A stretch of 64,000 bases of DNA from Sphingobium lactosutens. GTDB lineage: Bacteria > Pseudomonadota > Alphaproteobacteria > Sphingomonadales > Sphingomonadaceae. The stretch spans positions 124,001 through 188,000 of the forward strand of contig NZ_QJQX01000083.1 of assembly GCF_013393185.1 (NCBI RefSeq), given 5' to 3'. Shown here piece after piece: positions 47,006-58,800 of the stretch. The notes under the pieces are model-generated. The model ran no database searches and had not been told where the DNA came from. It was given only the letters and a program-made list of their open reading frames with translations. The position numbers were made by a program, and so were the translations under genes. The stretch's first letter is position 1. The number at the start of each line of letters is the position of its first letter.

Positions 47006-47266
47006 TCAGTCATGATTGCGCAATGCGTCCGCCGCGTTCTTCGCTGCGTCCCCCACGACGGCCGCCGCGTCATCGACGGCCCCGGCCGCCTCGGTCAGCT
47101 TGTCCGCCCGCCGGTCTTCCCGGCGCTCATTGGTCAGATAGAAGAAGGCGATCGCAAGGATCAGCGCCAGCGCGACTAGCGCGAACACCACGCTGCTGCC
47201 ACGAGAGCGCATCGGCTGGTCGTCGCCTTCCGGCGGCTCATGCGGGGCAAGGGGATCTTCGTTCAT
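47006..47266 (-). CDS. Small membrane protein downstream of ecfG
   Basis: The product has 86 residues. A charged N-terminus, one membrane helix (VVFALVALALILAIAFFYL, about 29-47) and a soluble Ala-rich helical tail (VVGDAAKNAADALRN) are seen. AGGAGAG precedes the ATG at 47266. It lies 53 bases after ecfG on the same strand and is probably co-transcribed, thus stress-induced. No family recognised. Confidence 0.78.
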   Translation of the reverse strand: MNEDPLAPHEPPEGDDQPMRSRGSSVVFALVALALILAIAFFYLTNERREDRRADKLTEAAGAVDDAAAVVGDAAKNAADALRNHD

Positions 47267-47319
47267 GTCGCTTCTCTCCTCCCTGGGACTGCGAAGCGCG
47301 ATGCCGAAGCGTTCCGGTA

Positions 47320-47958
47320 TCAGTCCTCGTCGTCCGAACGGCTTTCGACACCGCGACTCAGGCGATCGACATCCTCCATGATCTCGTCCAGCACGGCCGT
47401 ATCGGTCGTCACCTGGCTGCGGCGCGAGGGGAGATCGCCATTCTCCAATATCTGTTCCAGCGCAGCACGGCCACGCGCGACGCGGCTCTTGATCGTACCG
47501 ACGGCCACGCCACAAATCTCCGCCGCTTCTTCATAGGCGAAACCGCCCGCGCCGACCAGAATCAATGCTTCGCGCTGCGGCTGAGGCAATTGCAGCAGGG
47601 CGCGCTGCATGTCGCTGAGTTCGACATGCTTGTCTTGGCCGGCCGGCGCCGCGAGGATGCGATCGGCGGTCAGATCGTCCCAGTCGCCGCGAAAGCGCGA
47701 GCGCCGCATCTGCGAGAGATAATGGTTGCGAAGGATGATGAAGGTCCAGGCCCGCATATTGGTGCCCGCCTGGAAACGCGCTCGCGCCGCCCACGCCTTC
47801 AGCAGGGTTTCTTGCACCAGGTCGTCCGCGACATCGCGGTTCCCGGACAGTGAACGACCAAATGCGCGCAGATGAGGGATGACAGCCGCCAGTTCGCGCT
47901 TGAAATCCGTATCCGACAGCGCGGCTCGTTCTTCCGCTCCGCCAACGTCTTCATTCAT
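47320..47958 (-). CDS. ecfG: General stress response sigma factor EcfG
   Basis: The product has 212 residues. Sigma2 (PHLRAFGRSLSGNRDVADDLVQETLLKAW) and sigma4 (LPQPQREALILVGAGGFAYEEAAEICGVAVGTIKSRVARGR) regions match EcfG-type ECF factors. It directs RNA polymerase to GGAAC-N16/17-CGTT promoters. Start at 47958 (MNEDVGG) is preferred. In sphingomonads NepR holds it inactive until PhyR~P binds NepR. A perfect EcfG promoter 280 bases upstream may include it in its transcript. Confidence 0.93.
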   Translation of the reverse strand: MNEDVGGAEERAALSDTDFKRELAAVIPHLRAFGRSLSGNRDVADDLVQETLLKAWAARARFQAGTNMRAWTFIILRNHYLSQMRRSRFRGDWDDLTADRILAAPAGQDKHVELSDMQRALLQLPQPQREALILVGAGGFAYEEAAEICGVAVGTIKSRVARGRAALEQILENGDLPSRRSQVTTDTAVLDEIMEDVDRLSRGVESRSDDED

Positions 47959-48077
47959 GGGAACAACCCCCGTGCTGGCTGTCGCCCTCGTCGCATGAAC
48001 CGACGTCGTCAAAGCCATAAGTGCGCCTGTATCCTAAACCGTTTATCGTCAAAACCTAGTGCCCTGTTTCTGCCCTG

Positions 48078-48209
48078 TCATTTCCAGAGCAGGAACAGCA
48101 TCGCGATGACCGCCAAAGCGAGCGAAATGCCAAGGACATATCGCACGACATGTTCCGTAGAGCCTGCCCGCGCCTTGTCGGTGGCGATGTGCTGTTCATG
48201 GTCAACCAT
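48078..48209 (-). CDS. 43-residue membrane protein under an EcfG promoter
   Basis: A short gene of 43 residues: MVDHEQHIATDKARAGSTEH, then a membrane helix (VLGISLALAVIAMLFLLW). A good GGGAGACG site precedes the ATG. A perfect EcfG promoter lies 30 bases upstream. It sits between phyR and ecfG on the same strand. No function is known; its location suggests a role in or strong dependence on the general stress response. Confidence 0.82.
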   Translation of the reverse strand: MVDHEQHIATDKARAGSTEHVVRYVLGISLALAVIAMLFLLWK

Positions 48210-48238
48210 GGCACGTCTCCCGATCGTTACGGTTCATT

Positions 48239-48263
48239 AACGCCACCGCCGACCGGGAGTTCC
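48239..48263 (-). promoter_or_regulatory. Perfect EcfG promoter
   Basis: The reverse strand reads GGAAC (48263-48259), 16 bases, CGTT (48242-48239), the exact consensus for EcfG. It drives the 43-residue gene and perhaps ecfG, giving autoregulation. Confidence 0.85.
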
Positions 48264-48284
48264 GTCCCTTTCGCAAAAGGTCGA

Positions 48285-49076
48285 TCAGGCAGGCGCCGTC
48301 GCCTCATCGAAGAAGAGCGCCTGAGAAATCGCCGCCTTCACAGTCGAGCGCTGGAACGGTTTGGTGATGAGGAAGGTCGGCTCCGGCCGTTCGCCGGTCA
48401 GCAGGCGTTCCGGGAAGGCGGTGATGAAGATCACCGGTACCGAAATCTCGGCCAGAATGTCCTTCACCGCGTCGATCCCGCTCGAATCATCGGCAAGCTG
48501 GATGTCGGCGAGAACCAGCCCCGGTCGTTCCGCCATGGCTTCGCGCACCGCATCCTCGCGCGTGACGGCGATGGCGGTGACTTCATGGCCGAGGTCGCGG
48601 ACGATGGTTTCGATGTCCATCGCGATGATCGGTTCATCCTCGATGATCAGAACCTTGGCACGGGTCTGCGCCTCGATCTCGGTCAGGGCTTCCTCGACCA
48701 GCCCTTCGACGTCGGCGCTGTCCAGGCTGATGAGATAGGCGACGTCGTCGATGGTGAAGCCTTCCAGCGCGGTCAGCAGCAGCGCCTGACGCGGCAACGG
48801 GGTCAGGCGGCCAAGCCGTGCCTGGGCAATCGCCTCCCGCCCGTCGCCGGCAGTCAGCGGCACATCGTCGAGATGCGAGGATGACCAGATGGCATGGAAT
48901 GTCTTGTACAGGCCAAGGCGCGGATCGACTTCGGACGGAAATTCCTCCGGCGCCGCGACGATCGCCTCCAACGTCGCGCGGACATAGGCGTCGCCATGCG
49001 CCTGGCTACCCGTCAGCGCGCGCGCATAGCGCCGCAGAAACGGAAGATGGGGGTGGAGTTTCTGTCCAAGCGACAT
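48285..49076 (-). CDS. phyR: General stress response regulator PhyR
   Basis: The product has 263 residues. The N-terminal 135 residues are a sigma-factor-like domain without DNA-binding function (HPHLPFLRRYARALTGSQAHGD and LTPLPRQALLLTALEGFTIDDVAYLI). The C-terminal receiver has Glu146/Asp147 and phospho-acceptor Asp191 (LVLADIQLA). When phosphorylated, its sigma-like domain captures NepR and frees EcfG. Start at 49076 fits family alignments. Divergent from nepR. Confidence 0.95.
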   Translation of the reverse strand: MSLGQKLHPHLPFLRRYARALTGSQAHGDAYVRATLEAIVAAPEEFPSEVDPRLGLYKTFHAIWSSSHLDDVPLTAGDGREAIAQARLGRLTPLPRQALLLTALEGFTIDDVAYLISLDSADVEGLVEEALTEIEAQTRAKVLIIEDEPIIAMDIETIVRDLGHEVTAIAVTREDAVREAMAERPGLVLADIQLADDSSGIDAVKDILAEISVPVIFITAFPERLLTGERPEPTFLITKPFQRSTVKAAISQALFFDEATAPA

Positions 49077-49229
49077 CGTCAAATCTTCTCCCTGCCCGAT
49101 ACCAGGCCAACAACCTCCGGCCCACGGACGGAGGAAAGGAAAGGATGGAATGTCCATGCCACGATGGCAACCCCCGCCCCCTACTTCCCGCCCCAAGGCC
49201 GGCGGCGTCAAAAAAACGCCTCGCACATC

Positions 49230-49254
49230 GGAACCATCGAAGCGCAAAATTGTT
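49230..49254 (+). promoter_or_regulatory. EcfG-like promoter for nepR-phyP
   Basis: GGAAC at 49230-49234, 16 bases, TGTT at 49251-49254. One base off the consensus. It would make the negative regulators nepR and phyP part of the EcfG regulon. Confidence 0.7.
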
Positions 49255-49358
49255 TCGCAGCCATATGGTTTTTTCGACGATATCGTGAATTTCGTGGCCA
49301 TTGTGCGGGACGATGAATTGACGTTCCGCTCGATTCCCGCGAATACGGGCAGGCCGGC

Positions 49359-49583
49359 GTGATTAAGATTGCTTCAAAGGGGCAGATTTTGGTTTCTTCA
49401 ACAACGGAACGACGGTCAGCGGGAGGTAGCGGGAAAGGCGCGAAATCGTCTTCGCGCAAGGGCCGCAACGCCAGCGCCAAGGAAGAAGGCCATGTGTCCC
49501 AGGTATTGCGCACCGTCTACCAGCGCGCGGTGGACGAGGATATTCCCGCCGAAATGCTGGACCTTCTGAGCAAGCTGGATTGA
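49359..49583 (+). CDS. nepR: Anti-sigma factor NepR
   Basis: The product has up to 74 residues. The conserved C-terminal part is VSQVLRTVYQRAVDEDIPAEM followed by LDLLSKLD, the helices that bind EcfG or PhyR. The N-terminus is basic and disordered. A GTG at 49359 is taken here, but a TTG at 49389 follows a better ribosome site (AAAGGGG), so the true start may be ten codons later. Confidence 0.88.
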   Translation: MIKIASKGQILVSSTTERRSAGGSGKGAKSSSRKGRNASAKEEGHVSQVLRTVYQRAVDEDIPAEMLDLLSKLD

Positions 49584-49590
49584 CGTCATC

Positions 49591-52319
<2,729 letters not shown>

Positions 52320-52368
52320 CTAAGGGCGAACAGCCCCGCGCACAAGGATGGCCAGGCGGACGGAAGGA

Positions 52369-52560
52369 TCAGCCCGCCCGTCGCACGCCTTCGAACAGGG
52401 CCATCGCGTCGATGTTGAAGCCTTCCACGCGGCGATAGGGGCCGATGAACCGCAGGCAGTCGGCAGATAGCCGGAGCGGCCAGGGTTCCCCCTGCTCGTC
52501 ATGCAGGGCGAGGGTGACGCGGGGTGATTCAGGGCGCGGCTCGATCATGCAGTCCAGCAT
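52369..52560 (-). CDS. Small hypothetical protein near tgt
   Basis: The product has 63 residues, soluble: PRVTLALHDEQGEPWPLRLSADCLRFIGPYRRVEGF. It has the look of a small beta domain. The start may instead be the ATG at 52548; no clear ribosome site precedes either. It is upstream of tgt on the same strand with a 58-base gap. Family unknown. Confidence 0.6.
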   Translation of the reverse strand: MLDCMIEPRPESPRVTLALHDEQGEPWPLRLSADCLRFIGPYRRVEGFNIDAMALFEGVRRAG

Positions 52561-52784
52561 AAATAATGAAGGTTAACAAAGCCCTGAGCCGGGTCGTTGG
52601 CGGATGGCTGGAAAATTTATGTGGCATTCACGTCACATTCTCTCCGTTTTGGGCCGGTTTGGGGCGACCTCCTTGCAACAGTTTCCAATAAAAATGGTTA
52701 ACGCCCTGTCAATAAATAGCCGGTTGATTGCATCATATTGGTGAGCCTGATCTGTTCATTCGGGATAGAAAATTGGGGGCGCAG

Positions 52785-53738
52785 ATGATTGATTCAGGAC
52801 GGTTTAATCCGACGAGAGACGATGCAGAGGCCGTCTCCGCAGAACATTTTGGCGACAGCGACGACTATCGGTCGCCTGCCGCTACGGAAACGCCGCTCGC
52901 CGCCGCGATGCGCCAGTCGACCCTGTTCGACCTGGGGCAGATCGACGTGCGCTGGGACGAGGAACTGGCGACGCTCTGGGCGTTCATGACACCGCTGGAA
53001 CGGCCCAACTCCAATATGGGGCTGATTCGCGACACGATGGCGTGGCAGCGCGAAAGTCGTGACGTGTTCGGCGACAAGGGCGGCATGCTGAAGTTCATGG
53101 TGCTGGGGTCGCGCTTTCCCGGCGTTTTCAACCTGGGCGGCGATCTGGAGATGTTCGCCGAATGCATCCAGCGCCGTGATCGCGAGACATTGTTGAAATA
53201 TGGCGTCGCCTGCTGCGAGATCGTCGAGCGCATCTGGCACTGCAACGACATGAACATCATCAATATCGGGCTGGCGCAGGGCGACGCGCTGGGAGGCGGA
53301 CTGGAAGCGCTGATGTGCTTCGACGTCATCATCGCCGAACGGCAGGCGCGCTTCGGCCTGCCCGAGGTGCTATTCGGCCTTTTCCCCGGCATGGGCGCCT
53401 ATTCGATCCTGCAACGGCGGGTCGGGCCGGTGCTGGCGCGACAGATGATCGCGGACGGACGCATCTACACCGCCGACGAGATGTTCGACATGGGGATCGT
53501 CACCCAGGTGGTCGACACCGGCGATGGCGAGGCGGCGACCGCGCGTTGGATCAAGGATCATATGGCGCATCATGCCGGCTATGTCGGCATCAGCCGCGCC
53601 GGACGGCGGGTCAATCCGATGACGCTGACCGAACTGACCGATATCGTCGAAATGTGGACCGAGACCGCGCTGTCCCTGTCGGACCGCGATTTGCGGATGA
53701 TGCGGAGGCTCGCCGCGGCGCAGACCCGGCTGCGCTAA
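52785..53738 (+). CDS. RpfF-like crotonase, candidate DSF synthase
   Basis: The product has 317 residues of the enoyl-CoA hydratase/crotonase fold. The stretch QGDALGGGLEAL plus GLPEVLFGLFPGMGAYS closely follows RpfF of Xanthomonas. The two catalytic Glu of RpfF correspond to Glu174 and Glu194, with the same 20-residue spacing. VLGSRFPGVFNLGGDL forms the oxyanion region. RpfF makes the cis-2-unsaturated fatty acid signal DSF from acyl-ACP. GGGGG precedes the ATG. The neighbour encodes a c-di-GMP enzyme. Confidence 0.85.
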   Translation: MIDSGRFNPTRDDAEAVSAEHFGDSDDYRSPAATETPLAAAMRQSTLFDLGQIDVRWDEELATLWAFMTPLERPNSNMGLIRDTMAWQRESRDVFGDKGGMLKFMVLGSRFPGVFNLGGDLEMFAECIQRRDRETLLKYGVACCEIVERIWHCNDMNIINIGLAQGDALGGGLEALMCFDVIIAERQARFGLPEVLFGLFPGMGAYSILQRRVGPVLARQMIADGRIYTADEMFDMGIVTQVVDTGDGEAATARWIKDHMAHHAGYVGISRAGRRVNPMTLTELTDIVEMWTETALSLSDRDLRMMRRLAAAQTRLR

Positions 53739-53741
53739 CCT

Positions 53742-55706
53742 TCATGCACGGCGGCGGCGCGTCTGGACGATCGGGTCCGGACGCTCCGTGCCTTCGAGCG
53801 GGCCGGCGGCGATCATCTCGGCAATGCGTTCGCTCGTGACGGGGCGGCTGAAGAGATAGCCCTGCACGTTGGTGAAGCCTGCATCGCGCGCATGGCGAAG
53901 CTGGTCCTGCGTTTCGATCCCTTCGGCCACGGTGTCCATCGACAGATCGCGCGCCAGATTGCCGATGGCATGGACGATCGCGCGATCCTCGGCATTGGCG
54001 CTGACGCCGGCCATGAAGCTCTGATCGACCTTGAGCGTGTCGAACTTGTAGGAGCGCAGATATGAGAGCGAGGAATAACCGGTGCCGAAATCGTCGAGCG
54101 CCAGGCGCAGCCCGATACGTTGCAATTCCCGTAATATGGCGTTGGTCTGGCCGCTGTCGTCAAGGAAGATCGACTCGGTCACTTCCAGTTCCAGCCGGCG
54201 GGCGGCAATGCCGGTTTCCAGCAATGCGGCGATGACATAGCCGGGCAGGTCCGCCGACTTGAGCGAGGCGGGCGAAATATTGATCGCGATGCGCACTTCG
54301 CCGGGCCAGGAGGCCGCAGCGATGCAGGCCTGACGCAGCACCCAGCCGGTCATCACCTCGATCATGCCGATATTTTCGGCGATCGGGATGAACTCCGACG
54401 GCGGGATCGCACCCAGCACGGGATGGTCCCAGCGCAGCAGCGCTTCGCAGGCGTCGATCTCTCCCGTGGCAAGATCGACGATCGGCTGGAACAGCAGCTT
54501 GAGTTCGCCGGCATCGAGCGCGCGCCGCAAGCCCGTCTCGATCTCATGCACGCGGTTGAACCGCTCCTTGAGCGACCAGTTGAAGCTGGCGGAGCGGTTG
54601 CGCCCCTCCCCCTTGGCTTCGTAGAGCGCCAGGTCGGCATGCTGCATCAGTTCATCCATGTCGCGCCCGTCCTGCGGCGCGACGGCGTAACCGATGGAGG
54701 CCGTCACCTGGAGGTGATTTTCGCCCAGGTCGAAACCATGAGCGAAATAGGCGATCAGTTCCTGGGCAATGCCCGCGGCCGTCACCCTGTCCGTGTCCGG
54801 GCAAATGATGACAAATTCATCGCCGCCGAAGCGCGCGATCTTGCCCCGTTCCTGAACGACCTCGTTCAGCCGGTAGGCAACCGCCCGCAGCAGCTGGTCG
54901 CCGACCATATGCCCCAGCGAATCGTTGATCTCCTTGAACCGGTCGAGATCCATCCAGAGGATCGCCACGGCATCGTTGCGCTTGTCGCTGGCCTGGAAAA
55001 TGTCGCGCAGCCGCATCTGCATCGCCATGCGGTTTTCAAGGCCCGTGAGGCTGTCGAAGCGGGCGAGCTTCTCGAACTTCTCGGCCAGCAGCGACTTGTC
55101 GCGCTTGCCGAGCAGCGCCTGTACGACGATGCGATGCGTGGTCGAACTGATTTCGGCGAGGCCCAGCACCATCATCACCATCGCCACCGACAGGACGCGA
55201 TAGCCGGTAGAACCTTCGAGCCAGAGCCCGGTCGCCGTCGGCAGCAAGGTTAGGCAGACCTGCCCGATGGCAATCTGCACCCGCCCTGCGTTGCGGCCTG
55301 AAATGCCCCCCGCATAGCCGGTCGCCATCGATACGGTCAGCATATGGATGACGCTGTTGTCCGAGCCGACAAGCGATACGAAAGCCATCAGCCCGAGCAG
55401 CCCGGCATAGACCCAGGCTCCCAGTTCATAGGCTAGTTCCCACCCGCGCGAGGCGACGGCCGTGCCGCGCACCAACTGGCGATGGAAGAAGACGGCGGAA
55501 ACGACGCGCATCGTCGCAACGATGCAGAGCAGCGTCACCACGCCGCGTATCGCCCCGCCATCCGACAGGCTGGCGACGACCAGCCCCACGGCGACGCCCG
55601 TCACCGCGCCAATGGTCAGCGATGCGGGCGAGGCATAGAGGGATTCGATCAGGCTGCGCCGCACATCCGCATCCTGGGCCGGCTGCTGTGCCCGCTTTTC
55701 CAGCAA
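53742..55706 (-). CDS. Membrane GGDEF-EAL bifunctional c-di-GMP protein
   Basis: The product has 654 residues. Five or six membrane helices (about 30-190) are followed by GGDEF (active FGGDEF motif, about residue 300) and EAL (EALLRW, DDFGTGYSSLSYL, KVDQSFM, all catalytic motifs kept). It can in principle make and degrade c-di-GMP. It is convergent with the RpfF-like gene, three bases apart. The start is a TTG at 55706; frame extension upstream to PILRALKTLL lacks ATG, so the start is uncertain. Confidence 0.88.
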   Translation of the reverse strand: MLEKRAQQPAQDADVRRSLIESLYASPASLTIGAVTGVAVGLVVASLSDGGAIRGVVTLLCIVATMRVVSAVFFHRQLVRGTAVASRGWELAYELGAWVYAGLLGLMAFVSLVGSDNSVIHMLTVSMATGYAGGISGRNAGRVQIAIGQVCLTLLPTATGLWLEGSTGYRVLSVAMVMMVLGLAEISSTTHRIVVQALLGKRDKSLLAEKFEKLARFDSLTGLENRMAMQMRLRDIFQASDKRNDAVAILWMDLDRFKEINDSLGHMVGDQLLRAVAYRLNEVVQERGKIARFGGDEFVIICPDTDRVTAAGIAQELIAYFAHGFDLGENHLQVTASIGYAVAPQDGRDMDELMQHADLALYEAKGEGRNRSASFNWSLKERFNRVHEIETGLRRALDAGELKLLFQPIVDLATGEIDACEALLRWDHPVLGAIPPSEFIPIAENIGMIEVMTGWVLRQACIAAASWPGEVRIAINISPASLKSADLPGYVIAALLETGIAARRLELEVTESIFLDDSGQTNAILRELQRIGLRLALDDFGTGYSSLSYLRSYKFDTLKVDQSFMAGVSANAEDRAIVHAIGNLARDLSMDTVAEGIETQDQLRHARDAGFTNVQGYLFSRPVTSERIAEMIAAGPLEGTERPDPIVQTRRRRA

Positions 55707-55850
55707 TGTTTTCAGGGCGCGTAAAATGGGCAGGTCTCCGGTTCCCGCCCCGTCTTCGCATTTTCCCTTTATTTTTTCGTTAACCGCAACGGGGGCGAAA
55801 AAATGCTTCCGGCAGCATGGGCATCACCGCAATTTGGAAGTGACGCCCCA

Positions 55851-58800
55851 TCAACCAATCATCATGAGGCTGGCATTGCCGCCCGCCGCCGTCGTGTTCA
55901 CCGAAGTGGACTGTTCCTCCAGCAACCAGTCGAGGCAGTAGCCATGACCATGATCGTCGGCATGAACCGACACGATCGGGCCGGGCAGGTCGGCGACGCA
56001 CTGGGCGGTCGCGGCGATCTTGGCGGCGTCGCCTTCGACCAGCGCGGCGGCATAATGGCCGGTCGCGTCGGTGCTGAAACAGGCGGCGACGTCAGCGGGA
56101 AGGCCGGGCGGGATGGTCATCCCCTGCACCACGCCATGATTGCCGGTGGCGAGGACCGCCGCCATCTGGCGGAACAGGCCCTGGCGGGTTGCCGGGCGCA
56201 GCAGGATGCGGCCACGCGGATGCAGGGCGTAGAGGTTGCGCTCCCCCACCGGGCCGGGCAGCGCCAGTTCGACACCAAGCGCCGACGCATCGCCGGTGCG
56301 ACGGGCCTGTAAGGCTGCCTCCCCTTCCCCCTGCTGGTCAAGCCAGTCTGCGAAGGCATGGAGCGGCGAGCGCAGATGGCTGACGCGCGCGGCGAAGACC
56401 GGCGGCGTCGCGACCAGACGACCGAGATAGAGCGGCCCGCCTGCCTTGGGACCGGTGCCCGACAGGCCACAGCCGCCAAAGGGCTGCACACCCACGATCG
56501 CGCCGATGACGTTGCGGTTCACATAGATATTGCCGACCTTCACCCGGCTGGTGACGCGGGCTACGGTTTCGTCCAGCCGCGTGTGCAGGCCGAAGGTCAG
56601 GCCATAGCCGGTGGCGTTGATCTGGTCGACCAGCGCGTCCAGCCGGTCGCGCCGGAAGCGCAAGACGTGAAGCACCGGCCCGAAGACTTCGCGATCGAGG
56701 TCAGCGATCGACTCGATTTCGATGATCGTCGGCGGCACGAAGGTGCCATGCGCGGCGTCAGTCGGCAGCACGCTCTGTTCCACCTTTCGGCCCAGCGCCG
56801 CCATGGCGTCGATATGCTTGTTGATGCCGTCGCGCGCTTCGGCGGTGATGACCGGGCCGATATCGACCTTCAGCGCGTCGGTGCGGCCGATCCGCAGTTC
56901 GGCGAGCGCGCCCTTGAGCATCGTCAGCGTCCGGTCGGCGACATCCTCCTGAAGGCAGAGGATGCGCAGCGCCGAGCAGCGCTGGCCAGCACTGTCGAAG
57001 GCGGAGGCGATGACGTCGGCCACCACCTGCTCGGCGAGCGCGCTGCTGTCCACGATCATGGCATTCTGACCGCCGGTTTCGGCGATCAGGGGAATGGGCC
57101 GGCCGGTCGGAGAAAGGCGCGTCGCCAACTGGCGCTGGATCAGGCGGGCGACTTCGGTCGATCCGGTGAACATGACGGCGGCGGTTTCGGGCGCGGCGAC
57201 CAGCGCCGCACCGATCCGGCCGTCGCCAGGCAGAAGTTGCAGCGCATCGGCGGGAACGCCCGCTTCATGGAGCAGGCGAACCGCTTCGGCGGCGATCAAC
57301 GGGGTTTCCTCGGCGGGCTTGGCGAGTACCGGATTGCCCGCGACCAGCGCCGCAGCGACCTGCCCGGTAAAAATGGCGAGCGGGAAGTTCCAGGGGCTGA
57401 TGCAGGTGACGGGGCCAAGCGCCTGTTGCGCCGGGCCGAAGGTCGTGCGCGCCTGCGCAGCATAATAGCGCAGGAAATCGATCGCCTCACGCACTTCGGC
57501 GATAGCGTTGGGCAGCGACTTGCCGGCTTCGCGGACGATCAGGCCCAGCAGGGTCGGCATGCGTGCCTGCATGGCATCGGCGGCGCGATCCAGCGCAGCG
57601 GCGCGATCGGCGACAAGGCTGTTCGGCCAGAGCGACGCGGCGGCGCGGATGGCGGCGGCGCGGGCCTCCTCCAGCGATGCCTCGGTCACGCGGCCCACCA
57701 CATCGCGGTGATCGGCGGGATTGAAGACGGTACGAGATGGACCGGTTCCGTTTTCGGGTGCAGCCGTCCACTTGATCGTCGCGCTATGGCGCAGCGCCTC
57801 GCCCAGCACGGCAAGCGTGGTTTCGCTGCTGAGGTCGAGGCCGTCCGAATTGCGGCGTTCAGGATACAGACCGGCGGGGAGCGCAATCTGGTCATGGCGG
57901 TGGCCGGGATGGGCCATGGCGCGCACGACCTCGACCGGATCGGCGATCATCTCCTCAATGGAGACCTCAGGGTCGGCGATGCGGTTGACGAAGCTGCTAT
58001 TGGCGCCATTTTCCAGCAGGCGACGAACTAGATAGGCGAGCAAAGTCTCATGCGTCCCGACCGGCGCATAGATACGGCAGGGACGGTTCAGCTTCGCCGC
58101 GCCGACGACCTGCTCATAAAGCGGCTCGCCCATGCCGTGGAGGCACTGAAACTCATATTTGCCGATCTGGAAGTCCGGGCCGGCCAGTTGGTAGATAGTC
58201 GCCAGCGTCTGGGCATTATGCGTCGCGAACTGCGGGAAGACGGCGTCAGGCGCGGCCAGCAGCTTTTGCGCGCAGGCGACATAGGCGACGTCGGTATGCA
58301 CCTTGCGCGTATAGACCGGGAAGTCGGCGAGGCCATCGACCTGCGCCCGCTTGATCTCCGCATCCCAATAGGCGCCCTTGACCAGCCGCACCATGATGCG
58401 GCGGTCGGCGCGGCGGGCCAGATCGATGATCCAGTCGATGACGAAGGGGCAACGCTTGCCATAGCCCTGCACCACGAAGCCGAGGCCATCCCAACCGGCA
58501 AGGTCGGGGTCGGTCGCCAGGCTTTCGAGCAGGTCGAGCGAGAGTTCGAGCCGGTCGGCTTCCTCCGCGTCGATGTTGAGGCCGATGTCGTAGCTTTTGG
58601 ACAGTAGCGCCAGTTGCTTCACGGCGGGCAGCAATTCGCCCATGACGCGGTCGGCCTGCGCCCGGACATAGCGCGGATGGAGCGCCGACAGCTTGATGGA
58701 GATGCCCGGCCCCGCATAGATGCCGCGTCCCGCCGACGCCTTTCCGATGGCATGGATCGCCTGCTCATAGTCGGCATAATAGCGCTTCGCATCGGCGGCG

